From the NCBI GenBank assembly GCA_900556975.1, contig USQZ01000002.1, forward strand, positions 8,505-72,504: a stretch of DNA of 64,000 bases. Reading direction: 5' to 3'. Of the stretch, positions 33,329 to 45,000 are shown one piece after another. The notes under the pieces were generated by a model. The model worked only from the letters and a program-made list of their open reading frames with translations, made no database searches and was not told the origin of the DNA. The position numbers and the translations under genes were made by a program. The DNA comes from an uncultured Clostridium sp. (lineage in GTDB: Bacteria > Bacillota > Clostridia > TANB77 > CAG-508). Within the stretch, counting starts at the first letter, position 1. Every line of letters begins with the position of its first letter.

Positions 33329-35380
33329 TTATTCAACACATATTGCTCTTAGTTTTAGTAGGTCTACTATGTCGACTGTTCCGTTTCCGTTTATGTCTGC
33401 CGCTTCTAGCTTTTCTCCTGTTAGGATTGAGCCTTGTTGTTCTACAAGGTGAGCTCTCATTTTGGATATGTCTAATGCCCTTGCATATTCGTCTCCTCCT
33501 GAGCCTGATATATCTGAAACAACAGAAATAACATATTCCTTTGTTCCTACTCTAACTTTATAACCTGTTCTTACTAGTTTTGTGCTTACTTCGTTTCCGT
33601 TTTTATCAACTATTGTATATGTTTGACTTACTGTTATTGCGTTTTTGAATTGTGCAAGTGTTGTATTTACTGGTACTCTTGTTATCATATTATCTTTTAT
33701 TTTATATGTATCTGATGTTATTGTTTCGTCTGTTGTTGGTGGTGTTTCTTGCTCGCTTTTTGTGTATGCACGTATTCCTACATTAAATACTATTGAATTG
33801 TATTGTAAGTCTTGGTATGTGTATGTAGATTGTGTATTGTCAAACTCTTGTGTTGTGCTATTTGTATATACTAAATAGCTTTCGCCTTTGTTTGCTACTG
33901 CATAATCATATAGGCTTCCTAATTTGACTATATCGTTTTTCTCCATTTCTATTGGTACACATGCTTGTCCGCTGTCTGCTATGTAAGTTACACAAATTGC
34001 AAATTTGTCTTTTGTTAATTCTATATTGCTTAAGTCAACTGTCGTGTATCCTTCTTCCAAATTAACATTTTCTTTTGCTAGTTTGAAATTAACTGGATAT
34101 CCTTTTTCTCCAAATGTTTCTGTATAATATACGTTTGCTTTTTGTGTTCTAAATGAAGGAATACCTACTTGCAACAATTCTTCAGATTTTTGTGTTGTTC
34201 TATCAAAAACGTTTATTACTGATCCTTTTGAGCCTTTTAATTGTAATTCTGTTGTGCATCCTAGTTCGTCGTGTAAGTATACGTTTGTGTATGTTGGTTC
34301 TGCTGCTTTTGTAATTGCTGTCATTGATTGTTCTACAAAGAAGTCATCATATGAAATGTATACGAATCCATCATAATACTTATCTTTTCCATATGAGTTT
34401 AATGCTATGTATGCTCCTTTTTTTCTCCATGCTGTTCCTTTTGGTACTTGTATATCATCATTACTTGGTAGATAATCATCATCCCAACCAATAATTAATA
34501 CTGCATGGTTGGCTGTAGCTATTTTTCCATTTACTTTTATTTGTGGCACATATATGTCTTTGTCTCCGTCGACTTGGAATATATTTGCCATTACTCCACC
34601 GTTTGTTTTAATTTGTTGTTTTATTGTGTTTCTGAATGTGTCCATACTTGTGATTTCTGATGAAAACACGTCTGTGTCAAAATTGTATGTATTGTAATAT
34701 TTTATTTCACCTGTTGATAAAACTTTTTTGTATACTGATGGGTATGTTGCATAGTTGTTTAGGTTTTCTTGTACACCGTTTTTAGTTTTTAAATCTGAAT
34801 AATTAATTCCTGTGATTGCTCCTGTTGATGGCATATCTGATTCTAGTACTGGTCCGTTTCCACTGATGCTATAATTTAGGCCCATATATGCTGTTCCGCC
34901 TTCTGCTGTTTGTGCATTTCTGTTGAATACTCCTGATGTGAGTGTTTGGTCTTTAAATACATTGCTTGAAGAATAATTTATGTGTCTTGCTGAATATTCT
35001 TTTCCTTGCAAACTTGAATTTGTCGCGTAATTGTATGCTTCATATGCTGATACAAGTGCGTTTGCCCAACATTCATATGTATCACTTCCGCTTGACTCTT
35101 GATTTTTTACAGTCAATTTAGATTTAAATGATGGTATATATGATGATGGTAAGCTTGCTCCTATGTTACTGTCTGCAATTTTAGATAATAGTGAACCTAT
35201 CAGTTTTGTTCCCGATGTTAGTTCTGTTTTCGGTTCATACATGATATTCATTTGTTTCCCATTATTGCTGACAACTTGATTTATTTGTGCTGTGTCTAAG
35301 TTTTCTGCTGCTTTTACACTACTGTGTATTGACAGCAATGTTATTCCAGCTAAAACACTTGAGAGAATTTTTTTGTTCAT
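33329..35380 (-). CDS. Secreted C1-family cysteine protease with C-terminal dockerin
   Basis: 683 residues. Signal peptide (about 1-24). Papain-fold domain (about 75-350): nucleophile Cys in YECWANALVSAYEA, His in ANHAVLIIGWDDDY, Asn in ALNSYGKDKYYDGF, matching the bacterial C1A/lectin-like peptidase type. A beta-rich region follows, then a C-terminal dockerin: a degenerate first repeat near DISGSGGDEYARALDISKMRA and a full calcium-loop repeat AADINGNGTVDIVDLLKLRA. Ribosome site AAGGAGA. It likely docks to a cohesin on the cell surface; the adjacent gene supplies one. Confidence 0.9.
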   Translation of the reverse strand: MNKKILSSVLAGITLLSIHSSVKAAENLDTAQINQVVSNNGKQMNIMYEPKTELTSGTKLIGSLLSKIADSNIGASLPSSYIPSFKSKLTVKNQESSGSDTYECWANALVSAYEAYNYATNSSLQGKEYSARHINYSSSNVFKDQTLTSGVFNRNAQTAEGGTAYMGLNYSISGNGPVLESDMPSTGAITGINYSDLKTKNGVQENLNNYATYPSVYKKVLSTGEIKYYNTYNFDTDVFSSEITSMDTFRNTIKQQIKTNGGVMANIFQVDGDKDIYVPQIKVNGKIATANHAVLIIGWDDDYLPSNDDIQVPKGTAWRKKGAYIALNSYGKDKYYDGFVYISYDDFFVEQSMTAITKAAEPTYTNVYLHDELGCTTELQLKGSKGSVINVFDRTTQKSEELLQVGIPSFRTQKANVYYTETFGEKGYPVNFKLAKENVNLEEGYTTVDLSNIELTKDKFAICVTYIADSGQACVPIEMEKNDIVKLGSLYDYAVANKGESYLVYTNSTTQEFDNTQSTYTYQDLQYNSIVFNVGIRAYTKSEQETPPTTDETITSDTYKIKDNMITRVPVNTTLAQFKNAITVSQTYTIVDKNGNEVSTKLVRTGYKVRVGTKEYVISVVSDISGSGGDEYARALDISKMRAHLVEQQGSILTGEKLEAADINGNGTVDIVDLLKLRAICVE

Positions 35381-35421
35381 ATTATTCTTCTCCTTATATT
35401 TATTTTTATAATGTTTTATAT

Positions 35422-35450
35422 ACTAGGAAGGATTTGCTCTCCTTCCTAGT
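35422..35450 (-). other. Stable intergenic hairpin without T-tract
   Basis: Stem ACTAGGAAGG / CCTTCCTAGT, between the 2198-residue gene and the protease gene. No T-run on either strand, so it looks like an mRNA processing or stability element rather than a standard terminator. Confidence 0.55.
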
Positions 35451-35461
35451 ACATATTAGTT

Positions 35462-38400
35462 TTATTCTTCATCATTTTTTTGAATTTTTTTCTGTTTTAC
35501 TATAAATGCTATTCCCATTACTCCAATTGCAAGTAATAAAATTGTAATTGGAATGATGTTGTTTTTAATGTATGTACGTAATGCGATACCTGTTGGTGCT
35601 ATTACTGTTACATACTCTGGTGACCATGCATCGTTTTCTGGATATTTTGTCCAGTTCTTTGATACTGTTTCCCAATCGCCTTCTCCTTGTGCTTTTGCTT
35701 TCCAATAATCGATGCTATTGTATCCTGCTTTCCACATTTCTTGAGTTGTTGAAATTACCATTGCGTTTCCTGGAACTGAGTTTATGTCTCTTCTACCTGT
35801 TGTGTTTGAATATACTAATACTTCTGCTAGGTTGTCTATTCTCATTTGGTTTGCTTCGTCTCCTGATGTTGCTTCTTTTCTTACTGCTATATGAATTTCT
35901 GAATAGTATTCATTGCTATCACTGCCTTCTAGGAAGCAGTTCTTTGGTTTTAGTTCTTTTGTTAATGTACTGTTGTATTTGCTTCTTGCTTTATCAGGTT
36001 CTGCATATTCGACTCTTCCTTTGTCTCCACAGTTCTCTGTTCCTCCGTCTGGTGTTGGTATTTGTTCTAATTTTCCTAATCTTTCGTTATAGCTTATTGC
36101 TATATTTGATCTTGTTGTGTTTATAAACTCTCTATTCTTTTCATCAAAGATATTTAGTTTATTATTAACAACTCTGTATGCTGTTTTGTCTATTAGTCCA
36201 TTTAGTGATTTATTGTATCCTCCTGTTACTCTCTCGCTTTCTGGTTCTAGTTCTGATGTTGACCATGCTGCATTTGCAATTGAACTATCATTTTCTAGAC
36301 TTGTGTCAACGTCAATGTAATCAACTAATTGATCTACTGTTGTTGTTACAATTTTGTCTGCATCATATGATATAGCCATATCTTCTAATGAACTATTGTT
36401 GTCCGCATAATATTTTATCTTATATGCTGCTGATTCTGTTTTAATTCTGTTTTCATAGTAAAATCTACCAACGTATCTACCATAACTGATAATTTGTGGT
36501 TTTATTGTACTTGTGTTGTATTGTGTTCCTGTTTTTCCTGTCATACTACCTCTATACTCGTAGTATGCATTTGCTTTGTTTATAATGTCATCTGCTTTGT
36601 ATAGTTCAGCTAATTTTCCTGTGTAGTCAGCTTCTGAATTGTTTATAAGTTTAATCTTATATTCAATACGTAATGCTAAATCGTTTAGATAATCATCTTC
36701 AATTGATAATGCATAGAATCCTTGTTGATATAGTCCTGATGTTGATGCTTTTGAGTGTGGTAAATATGCTATTTTGTCTAGTCCTGTTGCATTTACGTCT
36801 GTTTTTATAATTTCACCATCTTCTGTCATGCTTGCATTTAATATTACTTCATCTGCTTTTAATAATTGAATGTTTTCAATATATTTTTCTAATGCTATGT
36901 CTGTTTTTGCTCTTTCTTCTAGACCAAAGTTTATATTTTTTATTGAATATTTATGATTTTCTATTGATTCGTCTTGTTCTGCCTGATTTTTCTTTGCATC
37001 TGGTTCGTATTTTTCGCCATTTTCTCTAACTCTTAATTGTTGATCTGATGATTGTTGCGATTCGTCTGACTGTCCTTCGATTTTCATCTTCTTTGGATCT
37101 TCAATTTCTATTTGCATTATTGGTGTTTCTGCATACATTTTTGTTGACTTAACAAATTCATTTTCAACTTCGTTAGTATCTGGCGCCTCTCTATCTCTTA
37201 AAATTTGTCCTCTATCATTTTCAATTGTTCTTGAGTATGCGTCAACTATCATTCTTCTTGATTCGTTGTCTCTTGCTGTTGATATTTTTAAATCACTAAT
37301 ATCTGTTCCATTAATTTTTGTTTTTCCTGTTAAGTCTAAATATTTATCATTTAAGTGTTCTTCACCTGATTTTTCTGATAAATCTCCCAAGAATTTAGTG
37401 TTTTCATAATCTTGTCCATTATATTTGACGATGTTTATTGATGATTGCTGTGATTCTGCATTTTGATTTGTAGAATATTTTATGTCTGTGTTTCCATCAC
37501 CTTTTGTTCCATAGTCAAATCTTAAAATGTAATCACCTGGTAGGAATCCGTAAATATAATAGTTAGGTTGAGGAGTACGTGGTTTGGTCGTTTCTACTGC
37601 GGTTGTTCCTGATTTTTCACCTGTTATTTCGTATGCATGTCCTCCTGTATTATTGTAGTTGTAATAAATTTGAGGAATTTGATAATAGTAATCGTAATTA
37701 TCATAATTAGTATTGTAATTTTCGCTACTATTTGCTCGTCCAAGATTTATTACTTCATACATTGTTATTCCTACATTAGGTATTAGCTCTTCTCCATTGT
37801 CGTAATATCCATTACCAACTTTTATCTTGCTTGCTCCATTGCTTCCGCCAACTTCTGTTTCTTTTTTGTCTTCCCAAACATATCCATACATATCTCTTTC
37901 ATATGTTTCTAGTTTAATGTTGATTGGTATTGCTCTATCTGTATCATCTTCATATCTTGTTCTATCTTTTATGTTTGATCTCTTAATGTTATTTGGTGCA
38001 GAATCTTTGTCAACTCTTCCTGAAACCCAACCGCTTCTATATGCTCTATAATATCTTGTATTGTAATCTTTTGTGCTGTAGTAAGTTGAGTAGTTTGAAA
38101 TCTCAGCTACATTTTCTTTATCACCTATTATTAATTCTCTGTCTTTGATTGTAGCTAAGTCGTTTTGCATTTTTTCATATCCTTCTTTATCTACTTCATA
38201 TGTTGTAAATATTTCGGCATATTGATTTGGTTTTACTTTTATTGTGCTTAAAGATTTTGTTGTTGACATTAACATTTTTTGTCTTTTTAGGGTAGCTTTT
38301 AAATTATCGCTTCCTGTATCTTCCCATGTAATAGATCCACAATCAACTCCATCTACTTTTCCTTCAAGATTTTGTGCTTTAGTTTCTTTCCACAAGTTGT

Positions 38401-41400
38401 TTACTGCTGCTGCTTTTGTATTCATAATTCTATAATATGGTGCATCTGCAACTACTTGTTCGCTTCTCTTTGAATTGTTATCTACTATTGATGATTTTAC
38501 ATCTTTAGAAACTATTGTATATGTTTCATCATAGTAATCTGTTATTTCATTAAATTCTACATTGTTTGTGTCTGAATTGTTATATACCCTTACTACATAA
38601 GTTACAAATACTCTTAGCTCTGTTCCTTTTTTCATTTCTTGTACTTCAGGAATTGCGTTTTTATATCTTTGATATGATTGATATGCAAGATCTGTAGAAT
38701 ATAGTCCTAATGAGTATTTTGTATATTTTTTTCCTTCCCACTCATTTTGCCTTTTCTCTAAGGCAAGTTTATATTCTGATGAATCGAAGTCTCCTAGTAA
38801 GTTGTATTGTTTTGTTATTTTTTGTTCATTTACAATCATTGTAATTTTGTATAAGTCTTTAATTGTGCTCATGTCTGTCTTTGGTCTTTCTTTAAGTCCT
38901 AAGTTAATATGTAACATATAGTTATCTATATATCTTCCAACTTCTTTTCCCTTAGCATTTTTGATACGGAATCTATTCATTACATATATCCAGTCTTGAG
39001 CTTTTCCGTTTGCATCTTTTTCTTCTACTAATGGATATTTTATTCTGAAGTTTGTTTTCTCTACAGCCATTTCATGTAATTCGGTATTATCATAATAAGT
39101 TTTTGCTGTCATTCTATAACGGTCGTATGTTTCCCCTTCTGTAACTTTTTGATTTCCGCCTCCATCTTTTGGTGAAGCTGCAGAATTTAGATTAGATTCT
39201 ACTTGTGTACCGTCTTCTCCAACTTTATTTGTCTTGCCTCTATAATCAATTGTATTAAATTTTGCATCTGCGTTATCAGTTGCATTGTTTCCTGCACTGT
39301 CTGTTGTTTTTGTTTGTCCTACTGTTGAGTTATCATCTTTTATTGATTTTGTACCTGTTATTTCTCCAAATGTTTGGTCAAATATGTATCTTGTATCGAC
39401 TTGTTCAACTGCCATAGAGCTGTTTGAATATGCATCTGGGTTTTGTTTGTATGCACTTGCTGTTCCTTGGTTTGCATATGTTTCACCATCTGAAGTTGTT
39501 GTACTGTTTGATTTTCCTAAATATGTTGTTTGTCTGTATACTTGTCCGTCATATTCAAATTCTATTACATAGAATCCATTTTTTACACTACCTGGTGCTT
39601 CTAGTCTTTCTACTTCATAGTGTCCTGCTGAGTTTGTGTATATTGGCCATTGTATTTCTTCACCGTTGCTCTCATGTGCTATTGCTTTTCGAACATTTCT
39701 ACTTCCTGAATAAATATATATTGTTACACCAACGTTCTTTAAGTTCTTTTCTCCGCCTTCTTTTACACCAATTGTGTAGCTTTTATCATCTTTTTGCGAG
39801 TCTTCATCTACCCATACATCACCCGCCAGAGTGGTTGTCAGATCTATGTTCCACCTGAATTTTGCTCGTCCTTTATCATTTCCTAAATTTCCGTCTGGTG
39901 TGTATCCATATCCAGCTTTTATTTCATCAAAATATCTATGGGCATACTCAACTCTCATTAATTGCTGTGTAGCAATTGTACCTGCTTTTTTCTTTGAAAC
40001 AGATATTGTTGCACTAGTATAATAGTCACAATACTCTGTATAATCAAATTCCCATATTTTCTTTTCTTCATTCCATTTATAATGATCTTCTGAATAATCA
40101 CATTCTCCAAAACTTACCGATCCCGCTGTCCATGACCATTTGTCTATATATCCTGATGAATAGTGATATGTTCCATTTGCTGTTAAACATCTAAAATCAA
40201 AAGTTAGACCTCCTAATTTGTGCATTCCTTCTTTGTAATCCATTAATATATAGAATTCCTCTCCTGTATGAGGATAAGAATCGTATTGGTCTGGTATTGA
40301 ACCTCCTAATGAATCTATATTACTTCTCTCGTTTCCTTCCCATGAGAATGTCCAACCTTCTCCTAGTTCCCAATCTTCTACTTGATTTCTGCCATCTTTA
40401 TATATTTGTACTGAAAGTGTTGGTACCCCTGTTATACCTGCGAATTGATTTCCTTGGTTACCTGACTCTGAATCTCCATATGATGTTGAAGAATATACTT
40501 CCATGTACTGGAATCTAAATGGCCCTACTAAATATCTTTTTCTAGTCGCATCATATGTTACTTGAACATTTGCTTTATTTGTAAGATCTTTTATTGTGTT
40601 TTGATATACTCCATTTCTACCGTTTTTTCCGTATGATTTTATTGCTTTATGCATTGTTGCAAAAAGTCTTGCTTCAGCAATTAATCCATCTGCGTTTCCA
40701 GCAGAATATCCATCTGAGTCAACATTTTTTCTAACTGCAACTGAATCTAGATATTTCATAAATCTCTCTCTGTCTTTTAATCTATCTTCAAATTGTTTAT
40801 TTAATTCTGTGATTTCAGCTTGCAATTGTGCTATTTCTGCATTTATTACACTTATTCTTTTTTTAGCTTTTTTTATGTATTTTTGGTATCTTGGAATACT
40901 TGAATTGTACTGTTTTTTATTGTTAACATCTGGATTTTGAATTGCATTTATTAATTTTTGATATCTATTGACTTGTGATTGTAATGCACTATTTTCATTT
41001 TCCAAAATTGCTATATCATTATTTAAACCACTTATTGCATCTTCATATGATTTTATATTTGAATTTAACGTTGATATTTGTTGATTAACTTTTTGCGTAT
41101 TCTGTCCTTGTGCTTGCAATCTGTTTCTTTCGTCTTTTCTTATGTTTAATTGTGTTTTAGCATCATCTAATTTTTGTTGATAGCTATTTATTTGTTGTCG
41201 TTTTTTCCTAATTGCTTTATTATTATCTGCAATTTCTGAGTTTAATGATGCAATAATTTCTTCATATCCATCTATTTTTGTTTCATATTTATTTATTATT
41301 TTTTGCCATTTAGCTATTTTTTTCTCCAATTTTTCTTTTTCTTTATTTAACTTATTAATTTGTGCTTGATTATCTCCAATAATTGCATCTTTTGCTTTTC

Positions 41401-42058
41401 TTTCTTGTTCATCATTTAATGTTGGATCATCCGGAAATGCACTTTGTGCACCTGAATTTGCAGCAGCTGCTGCCTCTGTTCTCCTCCACCATGCATGATT
41501 CGGATAAGAAGCTTTTGGAACTATACCTGGAGTATTTGCTCCTGCCTCTGCAAGTAAATATGCAACTTCGTCATTTGATGCTGATATTCCTCCACCTTCA
41601 TTATAGTGAATTTCTCCTGTGGCATATATAGTACCTGGTATAGCTCCTGAATCTGGGCTGCATTCTCCTCCTAAAAGGCCTTTCCCTGAATATGAACTAG
41701 CTGTTATTTTCATGTTGCTTACAGAATTGGTAAAATGAGTTGAATTTGAATGCGTTCCAGACCTTAATGTAAATGTTCCTCCATCTGTAACATCTACACT
41801 TACACTTTTTCCACCTACTGTGCCAGATACTGTGATTTGGGTATCTGCTTTATTAAAATATGGTCCACCATGTTGATTACAAAACATTGCTGAACTCCAT
41901 ACTAAGGAATCAAAATATAATTCGCCTGTATATGGCCCTCTGTCTGCTGAATATTCTTGTGTTAATCCTATTGCCAGAACTTTTGACACATTTATCATTA
42001 GGTATGTTGTAATTATTACTACTAATAATACAATACTGTATTTAATAAATCTCTTCAT
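35462..42058 (-). CDS. Giant surface protein with coiled coil and SdrD B-like domains
   Basis: 2198 residues. Signal/membrane segment about 5-30. A Ser/Gly-rich N-terminal region (30-215) precedes a long coiled coil (about 235-435, Lys/Glu/Gln/Asn heptads) and a beta-rich region. SdrD B/Cna B-like domains follow: DVWVDEDSQKDDKSYTIG (about 746-850) and YGYVWEDKKETEVGG (about 1393). Further repeats carry shared phrases such as FGLEERAKTDIALEKY and LGLKERPKTDMSTIKD. The C-terminus has IAPTG, a membrane helix and QKKIQKNDEE. AAAGGAGG lies within the end of the upstream gene, and ATG overlaps its stop by one base. An envelope adhesin or scaffold is likely; no precise function recognised. Confidence 0.82.
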   Translation of the reverse strand: MKRFIKYSIVLLVVIITTYLMINVSKVLAIGLTQEYSADRGPYTGELYFDSLVWSSAMFCNQHGGPYFNKADTQITVSGTVGGKSVSVDVTDGGTFTLRSGTHSNSTHFTNSVSNMKITASSYSGKGLLGGECSPDSGAIPGTIYATGEIHYNEGGGISASNDEVAYLLAEAGANTPGIVPKASYPNHAWWRRTEAAAAANSGAQSAFPDDPTLNDEQERKAKDAIIGDNQAQINKLNKEKEKLEKKIAKWQKIINKYETKIDGYEEIIASLNSEIADNNKAIRKKRQQINSYQQKLDDAKTQLNIRKDERNRLQAQGQNTQKVNQQISTLNSNIKSYEDAISGLNNDIAILENENSALQSQVNRYQKLINAIQNPDVNNKKQYNSSIPRYQKYIKKAKKRISVINAEIAQLQAEITELNKQFEDRLKDRERFMKYLDSVAVRKNVDSDGYSAGNADGLIAEARLFATMHKAIKSYGKNGRNGVYQNTIKDLTNKANVQVTYDATRKRYLVGPFRFQYMEVYSSTSYGDSESGNQGNQFAGITGVPTLSVQIYKDGRNQVEDWELGEGWTFSWEGNERSNIDSLGGSIPDQYDSYPHTGEEFYILMDYKEGMHKLGGLTFDFRCLTANGTYHYSSGYIDKWSWTAGSVSFGECDYSEDHYKWNEEKKIWEFDYTEYCDYYTSATISVSKKKAGTIATQQLMRVEYAHRYFDEIKAGYGYTPDGNLGNDKGRAKFRWNIDLTTTLAGDVWVDEDSQKDDKSYTIGVKEGGEKNLKNVGVTIYIYSGSRNVRKAIAHESNGEEIQWPIYTNSAGHYEVERLEAPGSVKNGFYVIEFEYDGQVYRQTTYLGKSNSTTTSDGETYANQGTASAYKQNPDAYSNSSMAVEQVDTRYIFDQTFGEITGTKSIKDDNSTVGQTKTTDSAGNNATDNADAKFNTIDYRGKTNKVGEDGTQVESNLNSAASPKDGGGNQKVTEGETYDRYRMTAKTYYDNTELHEMAVEKTNFRIKYPLVEEKDANGKAQDWIYVMNRFRIKNAKGKEVGRYIDNYMLHINLGLKERPKTDMSTIKDLYKITMIVNEQKITKQYNLLGDFDSSEYKLALEKRQNEWEGKKYTKYSLGLYSTDLAYQSYQRYKNAIPEVQEMKKGTELRVFVTYVVRVYNNSDTNNVEFNEITDYYDETYTIVSKDVKSSIVDNNSKRSEQVVADAPYYRIMNTKAAAVNNLWKETKAQNLEGKVDGVDCGSITWEDTGSDNLKATLKRQKMLMSTTKSLSTIKVKPNQYAEIFTTYEVDKEGYEKMQNDLATIKDRELIIGDKENVAEISNYSTYYSTKDYNTRYYRAYRSGWVSGRVDKDSAPNNIKRSNIKDRTRYEDDTDRAIPINIKLETYERDMYGYVWEDKKETEVGGSNGASKIKVGNGYYDNGEELIPNVGITMYEVINLGRANSSENYNTNYDNYDYYYQIPQIYYNYNNTGGHAYEITGEKSGTTAVETTKPRTPQPNYYIYGFLPGDYILRFDYGTKGDGNTDIKYSTNQNAESQQSSINIVKYNGQDYENTKFLGDLSEKSGEEHLNDKYLDLTGKTKINGTDISDLKISTARDNESRRMIVDAYSRTIENDRGQILRDREAPDTNEVENEFVKSTKMYAETPIMQIEIEDPKKMKIEGQSDESQQSSDQQLRVRENGEKYEPDAKKNQAEQDESIENHKYSIKNINFGLEERAKTDIALEKYIENIQLLKADEVILNASMTEDGEIIKTDVNATGLDKIAYLPHSKASTSGLYQQGFYALSIEDDYLNDLALRIEYKIKLINNSEADYTGKLAELYKADDIINKANAYYEYRGSMTGKTGTQYNTSTIKPQIISYGRYVGRFYYENRIKTESAAYKIKYYADNNSSLEDMAISYDADKIVTTTVDQLVDYIDVDTSLENDSSIANAAWSTSELEPESERVTGGYNKSLNGLIDKTAYRVVNNKLNIFDEKNREFINTTRSNIAISYNERLGKLEQIPTPDGGTENCGDKGRVEYAEPDKARSKYNSTLTKELKPKNCFLEGSDSNEYYSEIHIAVRKEATSGDEANQMRIDNLAEVLVYSNTTGRRDINSVPGNAMVISTTQEMWKAGYNSIDYWKAKAQGEGDWETVSKNWTKYPENDAWSPEYVTVIAPTGIALRTYIKNNIIPITILLLAIGVMGIAFIVKQKKIQKNDEE

Positions 42059-45000
42059 TATACATACCTCCTTTTCTCAAAGAATCTCCAAACGAGAAAG
42101 GCTAGAGGTATTAATACGACTAAACTTACAAGAACTATTGGTAATGTTCCAATTCTTAATCCTGTTGTAATACCAACTATTGAATCTGCATATGATAGAT
42201 CATCTTCTGCTAATTTATTTCCTGGTGTTGAATCTATATCTGCAATTCCTTTGTCATTTTCTGCATCTGCTATTTCAATGCTGTTATGTATTAAGCCTGT
42301 ATTTTTTTCTGTCATATTTTTTATTAATATTAGTTTTATTTCTTTTGTTTCTCCTGGATTGATTACTTCATCTTTTAATACTGTTGTATATAAGTTTCCA
42401 TCTGCTCCTAAATACCAATCTGGATTTAATGAGCTATCAAATTCTAGGTCTGATGGCATATAATCAACTAACTTAGTTGCTTTTCCTGATATTGTTCCTT
42501 GGTTTTCAACTGTAACTTTATATTCAATTAATACTTTTGAACTATTTACTAAATCTGGATCAATATCTATTTTTGATAGTTTGCTGTTTTCACTTACAAA
42601 TTCATTATTTTCTGCTGAGTTTTGAATTGTCATCTTTTCAACTGTTGTATCAAGTTTTAGATCAAATATGTTGTCGTCTGTTAATCCTAAATCAACGTTT
42701 GCAACACTTTTATCTTCTATTGAAACATTGTCTGTTACATTTTTTCCATCAATATTCATAACTGATGCTTTGTTTTGTGTTAATTCTTCTGAATCTTCTG
42801 AACTTAATTCATATTGTTCTTCATCATAGTTAAATTTTACATAGTACTTACCATTTTCTACATTATCGAAAATATAACGTCCAGATATGTCTGTTATTTT
42901 TGAGCCTACAATTTCATTTGTTTCTGAATTGCATAAATTAACTATAATTCCTGATAATACTCTTTCATTGCTATCTTGTTGATTGTTATGGTTTGCATCA
43001 ACATATGCAACACCTGTTAATTTATAATTTTGACTTTCAATTGCATCTTCAACAATTGAACTTACACTTTCTGCTGTGAATATCTTTCCATATAATCTTC
43101 CTTTTGCTGTTGCTGTAATGCTGTTTGATATTCCTGGTATTATTTTTCCTGTAAATACTAGTTTTGCTGTTTCTCCTGGTTTTAATATAAGCCATTTACT
43201 ATCTTCTAGATCCATATTTCCAAAGACTTCTGTACTATCACCTTTTATAAAAGTTAGTGATTTTACTTCAAAGTTGCTTGATGTTTCTACATTTAATGTT
43301 AATGTATCTACATCAAATTCACAGTTATTTTTTACTTCGTATGCATATGTTACATCATTATTTTCTGAAACAAATACACTATTTTCTTTATTGATTGGTG
43401 TTATTTGTATGTCATACATATAAAATTTTACATCATTTTCATATTCTACGTTTTTGCTTGAGTCATCTGATGTTATTGATGTTTTTGATTTTATATTATA
43501 TGAACTACCTGTTAAACTATCATCATTATCTAATGAAATTGTGTAACGTAGAAATATTGCTTCTGATGGGTCCATGCTCTCTATTTTAGCTCTTAATACT
43601 CCTGTGTTTTTATCATATGTAAAATCAACATTTTTATTTTCATCAACACTTAAATTTGTTACTGTTATTTTGTTTGAAAATTGTTTTGTAAATACTACAT
43701 TATTTAATTTCTCTCTAGATGTATTTTTCATATTGAATATGCAATCTTTTTCTCTGCCTATCCATTTTTCGTCGTTTACTCCTGTTTCAGTAATTGCTAT
43801 GTTAGTTTTTTCAACAGGAACTGCCTCTGATTCAAAGCTTTGCTCTGCTATGTTGCTTGCACTTACTTTTCCGCTAATTGTTAATTCTGTTAAGCCTTCT
43901 TCTATTTTGAAAGTGTTATATCCTATTGTGATTTTTTCTTCTGAATTTGCTTGTAAATTATCTTTTCTAATTACAAATCCTGTATCTTGTTTTTCAACTG
44001 TAAAATCGCTATCTTGTTTCATATATGAAGCTGTTAGTCCATTTACGTTTGGTATTGTTATCATAAGATTTTTAGCATCTACATCGCTTGTATTTTTTAT
44101 TGTTATTTCATATTCTGCATCTGAGATTTCTTTTATTTTTTCTCCATTTAATTTCATTCCAATTTCTATGCTTGCATTTTTAAGTGTTTCATATCCTATT
44201 TTGTTTGGAGATGAATTTTCTTCTACGCTTGTGTCTACTTCTTTATAGTATGTTGCATATGTTCCATAGAATGCGTCTCCTGCTTTTAAGTCAGCTGGTA
44301 TAACGTAGTCATATGAGAATTGTAATTTGTCATTTGGCTCTAACACATGATTTTCATCTAATACTATTAAATATGATTTTACTCCACCTGTTTTATAGTA
44401 ATTTGTGTTCCATCCATTGTTTTCATCTGTTAAATCTTCTGTTGCTTCTCCATTTTCTGAATAATAAACTGTGTAGTTTAAATCTTCATCGCTTGATGTG
44501 ATTTCTGTATCTAAAATTGTATCTACTGTTGTTCCTAAATCTTCACCTGTTGTAATGTCTTTGTTTCCTGCAAAAGGAAGTCTTCCTAATATTCTAAAGT
44601 TTGAATATCTTTTTCCTGTGCTATTTAAAACTGTAATGTCCATTGTTGCTAATTTAGCTTCTGTTCCTTCTTCTAGTAGGTCTGTGTCAGCTCCTTGTTT
44701 TACAGAAGATATTTTGTTTGATGTGTTTTCTGTATTTTGTGTATTTTCATTTTCTTGAGTTTCATCTTTTGTTTCTGATGTTTGTCCTGTTACTAATCCT
44801 TCTGGTGCTTTGTATGAAATTTGAATTCCATCATATCCATTCATACCATATGAAACATCGTTGCTTGATAATAACATATGCCATTCTGATTCATTGTTAT
44901 ATTTGCTGGCAATTGCATTGTAATAATACATCTCTATCATTTCGCTTATGTTTCCAGCAAATTCGTCTACTCCTAAATCAACGTCGAATGATATTAATGT

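Noticed and set aside
39424..39858. Several 60-220 residue + strand frames within 35.5-46.6 kb
   Set aside because: Leu/Phe/His-rich translations of the opposite strand of the two giant surface genes; no ribosome sites.
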